The notes under the pieces were generated by a model. The model had not been told where the DNA came from. It did not search any database and saw only the letters and a program-made list of their open reading frames with translations. This document shows positions 1-13,406 of a stretch of 64,000 bases of DNA, piece after piece. The stretch comes from Tetranychus cinnabarinus. Lineage: Eukaryota > Arthropoda > Arachnida > Trombidiformes > Tetranychidae. Location: assembly GCA_022266195.1 (NCBI GenBank), contig WHVY01000007.1, positions 1,426,001-1,490,000 of the forward strand, written 5' to 3'. The position numbers and the translations under genes are program-made. Every line of letters begins with the position of its first letter. The stretch's first letter is position 1.

Positions 1-1949
1 ATTCTCTTTTCTCTCTTGTTCTCTTTCTCTTCTCAGACGAGAACCCAAAAGAGAGGGAGACATGGAAACATGAAGATGCAAGAGTTTTCTCTTCTCCTTT
101 TTTTTGTTTCTCTCTTCTTCTCTTTTCTTCTTCTTTTTTTTCCTCTTCTTCCTCTCTTCTCTGTTTTCTCGTTACCTCTCTCTTCTTCTTGTTTCTTTCA
201 TTTTTAGCAATGAATTCTGTTCATGATGAAAAGAATCATCACAAGGAATTATCTGTTGAATAAACAGACGATCGCCGTTACCTAATTTTTTTACATAATA
301 GTTATTAGTTAAATCAAACTATTAGACTGTTATCAAAGTCCGTTAACAACGTACACAGTGTGTGATAAGTGAGAAACTGTCGGCAATTTTGTTTCTATTA
401 TCAGCAGTTCTTATCACATTTTTCACTTTTAGGTTGCTTCATTTCAATTTTTAAGACTAATCATGTCAAAAAAACCTAATAGGTTAAAACATTGAAAACT
501 GCTAACTATTGGTTTTGGCGCGCTTTTAATTGAACAGCTAAATGTATCTCAACTTAAATTGCAGTTCGAGTTCTAATTGGATATAACATCATCATCATGG
601 ACTCATTTTTTTCGTTCTCATGCTTACTTCATAATCATCATAATCATCATCATCGTCATCTATTCATCTCATCAGATTCTCTCTGCCTTTCTCATCTTTA
701 CAACTTTCTTGTCATCTTATTTCTTCTCCACCAATGTTGATGATTATGATGATGATTATTATGATGACGATAGGATGAAGAAGAAAAAAGGAGATGATGA
801 TATGAAAGTTTGAGCAAGTGACTCACTCAGAAGAATACTGGGAGAGTGAGACTCATCTTCATCTTTCGATCAATGAGCTGAAAGGGAGGCATAGAAAAGA
901 GAAGAGAAGATGAGATGAGAAGGAGAATGCTGAAATGGAGCTCACTCATGCTCTCTTGTTGTAGAATTCCCACTTTCTCATTACAGACAAGTGAGAAATA
1001 GAGAGAGAGAGAGGATGATGATGATGATGAGAAAAGAGTAGAGAGAGAGATAGATCATTACAGCTCTGAGAGAGAAATTGCAGAGTGAGGCCTCCATTTT
1101 CTCTATCTGTTCTCTTTTCTCTCTTTTCTCTCTCTCTCTCAATCTTTCTTTATTGATCAAAACATTCTCTAGTGTTTTTGGATAATATTTTTCGAGCAGA
1201 AAAATAATTTCGTCGACTGAAAAGTGAAATAAGTTTAGCTGTTAAAATTACAATAAGTTGATAAAATTAAAATTGTGTTGAATAAGATGATATTATTTCC
1301 AATCAAGGTTAACGTCCACACTGAACTAGTCAACAGTTTAAGTAACTTAGAGACACATTTAAATCACTAATAGGTAAACACAGATAAAAGTTGAACTGAT
1401 TAATCATTACAAAATAACAAAACTTTTCCCTTAATTTTTTTTGTAAAAAAACTGAGATCAACCAAATAAACAGAGTTAGAGAGACAGAGAGAGCATAATC
1501 TGAACGAGTGAGAAAAAAAGCCAAGGGAGCTCGAAGAAATGGTAAAAGGAAAAAGAAAGAAGTCGGAGATGATGAGCGAGTGAGAATTTTTAGAGAGATC
1601 ACTATTCTCCCTCACTTGCTCTCTGCTCTTTTCTCTCGCTTGCTCTCTCTTTTTTATTCTCTATCCTGCTTTCTTCTTCTCTCACTAACTCTCCCTCCTG
1701 ATATAACTCACTTTTTCTTTCTCTTTCTCATTTTCTCTCTCTTCTTCCCTCATTTTTTCACTCTCTTCACTCTCTGTTTTGTGTTTAGCAGCAATTTTGG
1801 TTCAATTTTGCCAGCGTATTCTCAATTTTCTTGTTGTTAATTGTTGTTAATAAGCGTCATAATCAACAAATTAGGATCATGTTATGTTAAACTTACATTT
1901 AAATCGTTTTGTTCAACACCAAATTGACTTCTATGCTTAATTAGAAGGT
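1..1949. other. 5' flank of the BAZ2-like gene, CT/GA-rich
   Basis: No convincing coding exon is visible. The stretch holds long pyrimidine-rich tracts (about 1-200, 1085-1145 and 1600-1790) and purine tracts with (GA)n and (GAT)n microsatellites (about 1000-1050). Such GAGA-type tracts are common near arthropod promoters, so this is probably promoter and 5' UTR of the downstream plus-strand gene. No TATA box or start site could be chosen with confidence. The ORFs here are Ser/Phe/Leu runs produced by the CT repeats. Confidence 0.5.
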
Positions 1950-4900
1950 ATGGATAAATACTCGAAAAGGTATGGAACTCACTTATGTTTTCATTTCTTG
2001 TTTGTCTTGTTCAGCTCTTTATCTTTTTTTGGCTTGTAGCTTTCGCTCTTTTTTTCTTTACACACTCCCTTTATGTTCTTCTCAGTGAAACAACAATTAT
2101 TAGGATTCATTTATATTGTTGTTCTTTCCTTCTCGTTAAATGTGATTAAATCATTGTTTTTTATTTGTTTCAATCTTTTACATATCACCAATGATCAGTT
2201 ATGTTCCCTCTATTGGAAGGACGTCACTTTTCGAGATTGGGTCAACCCCACCAGCCGCTCATTCGGGCGCCTCTATTTTGAAAAGACCACTCAATTCTCA
2301 TCCAAATTTACCTTCAAGCAATGATCATCAAGCTTCTCTTCATCATGAGAGGCTATCATCTAGTAAACGAAATAAATCCAATCCTCACCACCAGATTCAT
2401 AATAACTCATCGAAACAATCATCTGCATCAACATCTTTAGCTGCGTCAGCGCCTGCCATGGAACTTGAATCACTTCATCAAGCGAATCTCCTTCGCCACC
2501 ATCGATCTAATCCATATAATCCCGGTTCTCATCAACCATTCGATGCATCTCGATTTTCACAAGCTCCTTTGACTTCTCAACCCGAGATACCTATGAAATT
2601 GACCAAATACGATGATCAGAGTAACAAAGGAAATTCTAAACTTGTTAATCTTTCTAAAAGCCAAACTGAATCTCCAAGAACAGTGCAACAAGATGCTAAT
2701 GACAAAGATGTACCTTTGAATTTATCTGTTAAAAGGTCATTTGATTCTCCCGCTGGTACAACAAGTGATAATAATAGATTAGTGAAATCATCAACATCAG
2801 CTGTAGTTCTAGATGTTAATCAGGATAATCAACAAAGGAAAAAAGCAAGACATCAACTGCATCAACAACAACAGCAACAACAACACCAGCAACAACAGCA
2901 ACAGCAACAACACCAGCAGCAGCAGCAGCATCTTTTGAACCTTCATCATCAACAACAACTTCACCAACACCAACAGCAACAACTTCAAATTCATCAGCAC
3001 CTTCAGCAACAGTCAAAGTCTCTACTTTCCAATCCTACTGAGATCATAACTATTCCAAATGCACCTCACGATAATAAACCTAGAAAACGAGGCAGACCAC
3101 CTATATTATCCCCGCCGCCTGCAGCATCTAGATCTGATAATTCTGCAATATCAGCATCACTAGCTGCTTCAATTGCAGGCAATAGTGGCCTCCATCCAGC
3201 GGCGGCTTCCCTTTTAGCATCAGCGCCTGGTGCCTTAAATCCACTTCAGTCATTAGAATTCTATAAATCATTGCTAGCTCAAAACTGGCCAATGTTTTCT
3301 CCCGGTTCATTTTTATTCCCTGGTCATCTTAATGGTGATCCACTAGGTGCTTTGAATCATACCAATATGAATATGAACAACCAACCCAGTAAATCCCATC
3401 TTAATAACTCTAAAGTTATTGTGTGTGAGACTGAAGAGGATAATAAAAAGCGAAACTCTATCAAGGATGGTTATGAAGGAGATTCCGATTTAGCTGAAAC
3501 GGAAGAAATTGATTTCGATACTCCTAAAGTGTTCAATGAAGAAGAACTCCGTAAACCTTTGAAATTTGGGTGAGTGGATGCATTATGCAATTGTGTATTT
3601 GCACTATCGTAAATATTTTTTATTCGTAATTTTCTAATGAAAATTGTTTTATTTTAGATGGCGGAGACAAACTCTAATACAATGTATCACTAAATCAGGC
3701 ATTAAAGGCGAAGTAATATATTATTCTTCAAGTGGAAAGAAAATGAAAAATATAACGGAAATTTGTCGGGTTAGTTGCTTTTATTTTAATCAAATGACCA
3801 CTCAATTCTAACCAATTTATCTATTTTTTTCTTTTGAACACAGTATTTGAGTAAAAAGAATATCAATATGTTACGTAAAGAGGACTTCAGTTTTGACCCT
3901 CGCCCGATTATTGGTGAATTTATTGAACATTCAAAAGAAAAAGGAACTGTAAGTTATTTGGTTTATTTTTGATTTTGATTTATTTCTGTAATATCTATCG
4001 TCAAAATAATACAAATTTGTTTTAACTTGAAAAATTTATCAGAGTTTCAACCTTTTATCGGAAAATGATATTCGAAGTCGGTTGGAGGATATGAAAAAAC
4101 GTTTACAATCATCTAATCTAGAGCCTGGACGTAGTAGCGAAATACTTTTAGAAACTGAAGCCAGACCAGCTAAAAATGAAAATCCTCGCTCATTCAAACG
4201 AGATACTCCATTTTATAATGATCAAAAAATCAAAGAGGTAAATTCATACATCATGAACAGCATTTTAAGTGTTTTTTATGAGTTTATTTGGAAGTGTTCA
4301 AAATTAAATCTTCAATTTACAATAATTTTCTTCAATAGGCCCAAACTCGAGTGACGATTGAGGAAATTGATGCGCTCCGAGAGGATATGTTTAGAAGATA
4401 TCAAGTATGTTGAATTTTTGGCGCTATCTCGGGTTTATTTATTTTTATCTTCTGACTGAAAATTTTCAAATTTATTCTTTTCAGGAATCAAAAGACTCTG
4501 ATCGAAGATATCAAACACAAATTTTTCCAGAATCTGATTTCTACAAAAAGAAAGATCTTGAAATGGTCGCTGAAATTGAGAGAGAGCGTCGTAAACAACA
4601 TATGATGCTGGTTCGCGCCCTTGATAACCACAAAAAGTTTGAAGAGAGGGAAAGAAGAAGTCGCCAAGAAATTGCTGAAAAAAGAGCCATTATGGAACGA
4701 AAATTCCAAAAGCGAAAGCTGGAAATTGAAATTCATAAGGAATTAAAACGCTCCGTTGAAGATATGGTGCTTAAAAATTCTAAAGCTCTTCCTACGCTGA
4801 ATCGTATTCCAGGACTTAAGCTTCCTTCTAAAGTTTTCGCCGACTGTTTAATGTTTTTTGAATTTTTGAACAATTTTGGTGAAACTCTTGGTTTTGACAT

Positions 4901-7900
4901 GGAGAGTTTACCTTCTCTGAATACTCTACAAAAAGCTTTGCTGAATCTAGATGAATCAGCAGAGAAAGAACTTGTTTCTACTTTACATCAATTACTAGTC
5001 TGTGCCATTGATGACCCTGGAATCCCGTGTAATATAAGTACTGTTATGGGACAGAAACTTAAGGATGCTCCTATTACTGATTTCAATCTTTCTGAAATAT
5101 TGAAACTTTACTTTCAATCATTTTCAAATTCTCACGATGTATCCGATGAGGATTACATACCTACAAATATCTACGAAGTGCTCAAATCTGGGAAACCATT
5201 TTTATCTCTAAACGCTGCTCAGAAAATGGATATTTTAAGCTTTACTTGCAATGAACTCACCTCAAATCAAGCCATCGTTCGTCAAATCGAGCAAACTGTC
5301 GAGAATCTCAATAACCTTCGGCGTGAAAAGTGGGTTCTCGGATGTGAATTAAGAAAGTACAAAGCAATTAAATTGAGACGAGAAAAAGCTACTAGTGAAG
5401 AGGCCGGAGAAGCTTTAAAGAAATTCGACAAAACTGAGATTGATGCTGGTCTTTTAGATGATAGTGGTGACAGTGAGGCTGATGATAACATCATCATCAC
5501 TGTTCATGAAACAGAAGAAGAAGCAACCATAACCAATGAAGAGTTGGATAAAAAGCTGGATAAACTTGCTAAACAATGTGCACAAATGAATGTTAAATTG
5601 ACCGATGCAATGCAATGCATGAGAGTTACTCCAATAGGTCAAGATCGTTATCGTCGGCGATATTGGGTTTTACCAGCTTCTGGTGGAATATTTGTTGAAG
5701 GTTTGGAATCTGGTCATAAGGATAATCTTTATATGGACGATAGCGAAGAAGAAGAGGAAGAAGAATCTTCCGAAACAGAGGAAGAAAACGAAGATAGTGA
5801 AAGTGATTCAAAGAAAGAGGCAAAAAATGAATTAGCTGACAATCAGGATGATTCAAAAGACGAAGTTAAAAATGATGCAATAGAAATCCAAGTCAAAGAA
5901 AAAGCAAGCGAAGGGAGAGGAAGAAAAAAAGCCAAGAAAGAGCATGATGCATCTTCTCAAGAGAAACAATCTAAAGTTGATTCTAAAGTGAAAGATGAAA
6001 CCTCGGTCGACGTTGAAATGAAAGAGGATAAAAACGCACAGGATGATAAATCAGACTCAGAGAAAAAAGAAATAATTGAAGTTACTGAGGTAAAAGAAGT
6101 GAAAGAGGAGAAACCAGGAAGAGTTAAACTTGAAAATCTTGTTGATGGTAAATGTTCACTTTCTCCTGAAGTCACCATTGAACTCAAAGGAATCGTTTCA
6201 GAAGAGAAACCAAATCGTGAAACGACAGTGACTATTCAACCTGTCTCTGCTCCATTGAAACCGCTTCCAAAAGAAGAAATCAAGTGTGACATGGAAATAG
6301 CTGGTGTTAATACGTTAAGACAACCGATAAACAATAGCAATGAAGGAACATGGATTTCCCCAGTTACTGATGGTATTCCTAGATCGTCATTATTTGACTC
6401 TAAAGTAGGTCCTTCAAATTTAAACGCTGAATTTAATTCGAGAAATGGATTGTTTGATGCGTCAGGTTTCCCTTTTGACAACAATCAAGCCGTATCTTGG
6501 TTTAATGTAGTGCCAAGAGTTCCATGTAATGATACCACCATAACAATTTGTCCAATCACTACAACACCATCACCTTCAACTCAAGATCCTCAATCATCTA
6601 AGACTGCTGAATCTAGTGAAGAATCTGATAAACCATCATCTGACAGTGCAACATCAACTAAACCATCTCAAAATGTTTTCATGGAAACTTTTGTTTATCC
6701 TCATTTATCTGGATCTCTGTTTCAAAATAACTCCACGCATTCCGTTGGAAACCATTCTAAGTCTGAATCATACTCAAGTGATCCTCAACTCAATCAACAG
6801 TTAAATACTTCTGGGTTATCAAATGGAGAAGCTGAATTCATTGTTAATCCAGCTCTTCTTACTGGACCTGAATTCGAAGTTGATCCTGAATTGCAGAAAA
6901 AATTAGAGCAGCACAAGAAACAACAACACCGCAAACCCAAGCGAATACCTGAAGAATTTCAAAGAGGTTGGTGGATTATCACTGATATTGGCCAAATTCG
7001 TTCAATCATTGATTCTCTTAATGAAAAAGGTTTTCGTGAGAAACACCTTAAAAAGCAACTTCTTAAATATCTTACTTACGTTGCAACAAACTATAAAGCT
7101 GCAATAACAGAATTTGACATCTGTGATCTTGATCGTAAAGTGTCTCAAGAGTCGCCTTTTGGTGTACCTGAACCCATTGACGATGATGTTTGGTGCAAAG
7201 AGGTTGCTTTACGGTTAGATATCGCTGTTTTAGAACAGATTGAAGCCTTAGAAGAAAAAATTGCTAGCTCTAGCATGCAAATTCGAGGTTGGAGACCCTC
7301 ATCAAAGATAAGCAATGATTCGAGTTTCAAATTCGAATTATCTTCTTATTATGAATCTTATGATAAAGATGAAGACGAACAAAAGACCGAAGAAAAGCCC
7401 AGATCAAGTACAAAAAACGATGAACCCAAAGAAACTAAAGGTAAAAAGAAAATCTTGGATCCTGTTAGAGCAGGTCGAGAACGTCTCTTGGCTACCGAGG
7501 CTGGAATCGAGAGACGATATTTAAAACCACCATTAGGTTTCAAAGCAAACACGATAATAGTTACCACTTCTAATGGAGTGGGTGATGAATATGCTGATAA
7601 TGCCGCGGATGAAAATGCTCCTACTGGGCTAGTTCGCTGGCGGGAAGCCGTTCGTGAGAGTAAAAGCGGTTCACAATTAGCTCTATTGTTACATTTCTTG
7701 GAATCTTGTATTGCCTGGGACAAGTCAATTATGAGAGCGGTAAGTAACCTTATTCAAATATCCGTTAATTTCTTGACTATTTATTGATGTTCCACGTTTT
7801 ACTTATCCTTTCAGAGTTGCCAGTTTTGTAGTGGAGGTGAAAATGAAGCTCAGCTTCTTCTTTGTGATGGTTGTGACAGAGGTTATCATATGTACTGTTT

Positions 7901-8983
7901 TAAACCCAAAATGGAAAATGTCCCAGACGGAGACTGGTTCTGTTATGAATGTCAGAATAAAGTAAGTTTTTAAACTTCCAATTTCTCGAAAAATTTCTGA
8001 ATTGATGTAAATTACTAACCATTTTAATTTTATAATTTACCCACAATAGAATACTATCGACAAAGTTTGCATTATATGCGGCAAAAAAGGAAAACTGATT
8101 AACTGTGATACCTGTCCAAAAGTTTTTCACCCCAATTGTTTGGATCCACCTGTTACAAAGTAAGTTAATTTGATTTTACCAAATAGTTACATTTTTTTAA
8201 CAATAATTTTGTATTTTCTTATTTAGGCCTCCTAAGGGAAGATGGTGTTGTAACATGTGTAATCGTAAACCAAAGAAGATCAAACAGGGACGTAAAACGA
8301 TGACATCTCTTAACGCGGCAGCTACTTCTGCATCATCAGATGATAAAATAGTTAAAGAACAGTCTCCAAACAAATCAACACCAGTGACTACTCCCAAAGA
8401 GGAAACAAAAAAGTCAAAGGTTACAAATCGGTCTAAGAAAGAGACTAAACCAGCAACTGAATCAACTACTACTCATAAGGAGACTAAAAAAGAAAAGAAA
8501 ACTTATAAAAAAAGTGAGGAAAGCAAAGAGATGGTAATATGTGAAAATTTATTAAAAGACTTGACAGCACATGAAGATTGCTGGCCTTTCTTAAATCCTG
8601 TCAATACCAAACAATTTCCAACTTACAAAAAGATTATTAAAAAACCTATGGACTTTGAAACAATCAAGAACAATTTAAAAGCAGGAGGGTTAGTTACCCT
8701 TTCAAACATTGAACGTTAAAAGAAATATTTTCTGTTTGATTTTATTTAATTTTTCCATTATTATCTACTTTTAACAAACATTTTGTAATTGATTTTAAAT
8801 TAATATCCCATCTGTTTTACATCTTACAGGTACAAAAACAAAAGCGAGTTCTTAGTTGATTGCCGATTAGTATTTGATAATTGCGAAACTTTCAATGAAG
8901 ATGAATCTCCTGTTGGTGTTGCTGGTCATAATATGAGGCGTTATATGGAAAAAAGATGGAAAGAACTTGGAGGAGAAAATTGA
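1950..8983 (+). CDS. BAZ2/toutatis-like chromatin remodelling protein (MBD-DDT-PHD-PHD-bromodomain)
   Basis: Proposed exons: 1950-1969, 2199-3569, 3658-3769, 3844-3948, 4043-4237, 4339-4404, 4485-7739, 7815-7961, 8050-8159, 8227-8688, 8830-8983. All junctions are GT-AG, phases match, and the total is 1998 aa. Order seen: PLNLS motif (P179, CtBP-binding type), Gln/His-rich tract (about 227-277), AT-hook RKRGRPP (about 302), TAM/MBD domain from W465, DDT domain (about 736-800), WHIM-like GQDRYRRRYW (about 1005), acidic region (about 1040-1170), two PHD fingers (about 1709-1800) and a bromodomain (about 1895-1990) with VFDNCETFNEDE. This is the order of vertebrate BAZ2A/BAZ2B and Drosophila Toutatis, which pair with ISWI ATPases and read chromatin in the nucleus. 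The ATG at 1950 has a TAA in frame 12 nt upstream and splices in phase; an ATG at 2191 is the alternative start. Length is near that of human BAZ2A/B. Identity is confident; the first exon is less so. Confidence 0.93.
2857..3012 (+). repeat. CAR/CAY codon repeat (poly-Gln/His) inside the BAZ2-like CDS
   Basis: Imperfect CAA/CAG/CAC triplets encode a Gln/His-rich tract of about 50 residues between the PLNLS motif and the AT-hook. It is in frame and uninterrupted. Length is probably variable between individuals. Confidence 0.85.
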
Positions 8984-11900
8984 TCGATCTCTCAAACAAT
9001 TCAAGCTTGATTCAAGGCAATTATCATCCTACACGCCACAAAAATACAAAACAACTCTTTTTAATACAAAAGGTGTTGGAAAACCTATCTAGATCATGTA
9101 AAGGTTAATACAAAGGGAAATTGGCTCTTTTTGTATATTTGGTTGCTCTCTTTTTTTCATAAGCCAATGTATACTTACACAAATATATCAATTTCCCTTT
9201 CCTGATTTAATATCTCACCTTGTTCTGCTTTTTTGCCTTCTATCTCACTTTCTTTTGCTTTTTCCTCATCAGTCGATATTATCTTTCACTGATGAATTGT
9301 CTCATTAACTTGCATCACTTGATTGCATCTGAAGAGAAACATTGAAACTACTCGAAGCTCATCTGTAAAATATCATTTTATATAAATCTTGTGTAAATAA
9401 TAGTTTACATTCCTTTCCATTAAACAAATGATATGTTTAATTTCGCATTGTTATCTTTAATTCAAATTAAACCAACTTTTTTTGTCACAGAAACAAAACT
9501 CCAAAAATGCATATCTTATGTCAAAACATTGATAGTTCCAAGAATATACCATTTAATTGTTTTGAATTTTTCTTCTCAATTTTTCTTAAAGCTTTAATTT
9601 CAAGCATTTTAATATACCAAAGAGGTTAATTGACAATCTAGAAATTGAAATTATTGAAAAGTGAGAATCAATAAAGACGGCGATTAAGTAATTGTGAATT
9701 CACGATTCTTGCTCATTGAAAGTGTGCAACTTTTGTCGTGAAATTGTTGTAAGCTCTAATTAAATAGTCATACCGATAAAAAAGTATAACCAATGAATGG
9801 TCTACTTACCGAAATCCTCTTACCCATTAACCAACCAAGCAAACAAAATAAATTGTCTGACAATCATACAATTAGAAGTGATAAAACTTAGTAACCTAAT
9901 CAATGGAAATAAAAAAAAAGAGTGAAAGAGTCAAAGTTGAAAGCGTTTTTTCTTTCACTCAATAGTGTATAATAAAAGTAAATTAAAAAACCACAAAGAT
10001 GGTCAACTGTAATATATCTATTAACCTTTTCACTGCTATATTATTAGCAATATTATTCTCATTTGCTGCAATTATTATTTAGATGTGCGTGTGGACGTAA
10101 ATATTATCAATCAATCCAATGAGAGAGGATTTAGAGTTGATTTTTTTTCTCTTCTTCGTTGACCCAATTTGCAAAGAGCCAATACAAGGTTCGCTGAGAG
10201 AGTAAAAAATCCTTAACCACATTATTTCTTAACAGTTCATCGGCCATTACAGAATGCGGAAGACGTATATATTTATACAGAAATATATATATAAATACAT
10301 AAGAAGCCCCTTTTCACCTCCCTCCTCCTTCTTTCTTTACTCACTTTGTGTTCTTTTTTCTTCTTTTCTTCTTTGGTTCATCATCATCTTCATCATCCTA
10401 TCTCTTTCTTATTACTCGGACAAGCCTAAGGGAACAAAAACAGGCCAGGAAGGTAGAAGAGTCAAGTTGAATGTTGGCTTAACTTTTAACCTCACCTAAC
10501 GGGCCACAGTTAATAAAATTTTATCCCATTTTAAGGGTCTCGGTCAAGGCTGTAGAAGATGATGATGAAAATGATGAAGATGATGCCGTATATCCGCTAC
10601 AAGTGTCATGATGATACCAGGGGGCTTCAAGGGGATTGGTTGTCTTTTGAACTTGAATGTTTCATCTTCAGAGTGGAACTTCTTTAGTGTTTATTATCTT
10701 CTTCTTCTTCTTTTGCTGGTTCCATCCTCTCCTGGTTAATCATCTTGATCACATCATATTATGGATCAGTCCAAATCTTGTTGGTAACTGTATTCGGAAG
10801 AAAACCAGTCAGTTATTATTATTATTATTATTATTGATAGAGGAATAAATGAATTGCCAATGTTGCTTCAACATTTCTTACCTTTTTCTCTCAATCTGGT
10901 TTGTATCATCATTTTTTGTGAGAGCCTGATTATCATCTCAATTTGACAAACCATGAATCAAGTGGTTAATTGTAAAACCTCACTTGCAAACATTCATAGC
11001 TTATCTTTTTGTTTTGCTTTAAATTTTCATCCCTTTCTTCCTACCAATTAACTTATTTGGTTAACTTCCGATTATTCTTACTTGATGACTTTTATTTTTT
11101 GCACCTTGATTTTTATCTTCACCAGATTCAGAAATCAAGTTCAAGATGTAAGAGAGAAAGAGAGAGAGAGAGAGAAAGGGGAGGAAATGATAAAGAAATG
11201 ATAGCTTGTGTCTTTTCATCTTCATCTTGAATTTTTCAACCTCACTTTGCTTTCTTCATCACTTTTCCGTATTAATATTGTTTTCCCATCATCCACTCTC
11301 ATTATCATATCATTTTTCAGTTTTAAAATGTATAAAAAAACAAGAATAACAAAATTAAATCAATTGAAAATGTAATTACCTGAAGCTACTTTCGATTATT
11401 CAGCCAACAGTGCAATTTATTGCATACCACTGTCTGCAACCATTATTTGATTGTTGACCAACTAGCCAATCTTTCCCAACTGACCATATACGCAGTTTTA
11501 AATTGCTAATTATATTTAAGATTATGATCATCCGCATTATACCGACCACTTGCTATGAGCCAGTAATTCCTTGTTGACTGAGGAAAGAGCAAAATTTTGA
11601 CACAGATAAAGAGTCGGGCAGCATAAATAAATTCATTTGGATTGCAGGTTGAAGGAGAGTAAGATTAATTCAAGTTAAATGTGTGGGGGAAGAGTCAGGT
11701 AAGCTTACCTTAAAAAAACTAATTATGGTTGACACCGAAAATGACAGCAAACTAAAATTATTTGTATACTATTAATCAGATATGTTGTGTTTTTAGAGCA
11801 AAATTGGCATCAAAATGATGGTTTAGTGACGCAGAAAAAAAGGTATCAAAGTTGAAAATTAGTTCATTGAAAAAGTTCCATTGAGACAGAATGACCATTA

Positions 11901-13083
11901 AACGGTATACTAGCCAGTAGCGTAATCAGACTTGATATTAAATTAGATCTTGTGTCTCAAAATGCGTTTTAAAATCACATGTTATGCAGCAGCCATCCAA
12001 AGTATCAATATAAACAATCTCATCTGATGATCACAAACAATTGTCATCTGCAAGAATCTCTTGGATAATTTAACCAAGATTATCAACTCCAAATTGATTC
12101 CTATTGATCTAAATGAACTGTCTTTCACCCCAGACTGACCAGAATCCAATGCTCGACGAAAAGCTGCATGAAAACAAGATGAACAGAAATTAAAATGAGC
12201 ATTGATTTGATCATATTTGATAAACATAATTACATATAACGTGAATATGTTGATGGAAAATAATTATACCGTAAATGTGTTTTAAATGAAATGCGGCAAA
12301 TGATGACACTCAACACTATTATTGCAATTTACAGTACCAAATGGCTGTAAATTGGAACACAGATTTACATTGAAGGAATTTTCTTTTTGATTAAAAAAGT
12401 GCATTTGGTTGATTCATCAATTTTGAAATCAATATTAGCCTTATTTCCCTATTATCCCTTTATTTTCCTTTGTATTCAAAGAAAACTGGCCTTGTTTTTT
12501 TTCCAATGAATTTGAGAAGAATTGAATTTTCTGTAATCAAAAGATAATAAAATATAATAATACTAATGTTATGTAAGTGTAATAGTAATAATAATGATAA
12601 CTGTAATAATAATCATAATAATAAGTGTGTAGCAGTTATTAAAGGCGTCAAAGCGAAATGTTACATAGACATGAAGAAAAGAATGAAAAGGAAGAAGATA
12701 AATAAGAGAAATAAGTTAGATGCTGATGAAGATGATGCTGATGATGGCGATGATGGCGATGATGAAGGAGAGCAAAAAGAAAGAAAGAGATGTGTGGATG
12801 TGTTAAAAGGGAGAGACAAGGCAATGTGGCCTGGAAAGGGTATTTTTTGGTTCCTTGTACATCTCTCTCCTCCTCAGTAACATCCGTGAATCGACAAGAG
12901 AGGTTAGGATGAGAAAAGAAAGAGGAGAAAGAGAAACAAGATGTGAATGTGTATTACACACTCATATATATATATATATTTAGCAAAAAGAGAGATGATA
13001 ATGAAGATAATGAAGATGAGAGAAAGAGAGAGAAAGAGAGTGAGAGATGAAAAGGTAAGAAACGCCCTTTGCCTTGCTTTTGG
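8984..13083. other. 3' UTR of the BAZ2-like gene, then noncoding spacer
   Basis: The first several hundred bases are probably 3' UTR: an ATTAAA lies at 9419-9424 and an AATAAA at 9670-9675. Beyond that I see AT-rich spacer with microsatellites: (TTA)n at 10813-10835, (GA)n at 11151-11176, (TA)n at 12964-12979 and purine-rich (GA)n near 13015-13050. Short ORFs at 10254-10499, 11982-12227 and 12566-12880 have biased composition and no splice or domain support. Confidence 0.55.
9419..9424 (+). terminator. candidate poly(A) signal ATTAAA for the BAZ2-like gene
   Basis: This is the first recognisable poly(A) hexamer variant after the stop codon at 8983. An AATAAA at 9670-9675 is the alternative. 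Chosen by motif and distance only. Confidence 0.3.
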
Positions 13084-13111
13084 TATTTAATCGTAAACAA
13101 CCGGATTCAGT
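13084..13111 (+). promoter_or_regulatory. candidate core promoter (TATTTAA plus TCAGT initiator)
   Basis: TATTTAA at 13084-13090 is followed by an arthropod-type initiator TTCAGT around 13106-13111. The distance from the TATA start to the initiator A is about 25 nt, as expected. The start codon of the secreted-protein gene is about 300 nt downstream, with no upstream coding exon needed. Confidence 0.35.
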
Positions 13112-13406
13112 GAATTCTTGTTCAACTCCGGTGAGATCTGATTTCTTGAGTTTTCTTCTTCCTCTTGCCGCACATCAAAATTAAACACAAGTGAAGATAG
13201 TGAGGAACACATTAATTTTCACAAATACACTTCCACTTCCAACAACGTAGATACCAACTGCGTTTAGTTCGGCCACTTTATTTTGCTCCGTCTCCTTGTG
13301 CTTATTCAAAGTGTAGTGCTTTACTTTTGCAACACAAAACATCACTTCATCCTCTCTTTTTTTGTTGTTTGACAAACATCGTAATTTATCAAATAATACT
13401 CTCATA

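Noticed and set aside
1400..1840. Overlapping Ser/Leu/Phe-rich ORFs on both strands
   Set aside because: Products of CT/GA low-complexity tracts.
2809..3016. Leu- and Val-rich minus-strand ORFs
   Set aside because: Antisense shadow of the Gln/His repeat in the BAZ2-like gene.
11982..12227. 81-aa minus-strand ORF
   Set aside because: No splice context or motif; unremarkable in AT-rich spacer.
12566..12880. 104-aa Asp/Lys-rich ORF
   Set aside because: Built from AAT and GAT repeats and purine-rich DNA; no domain, splice or start support.
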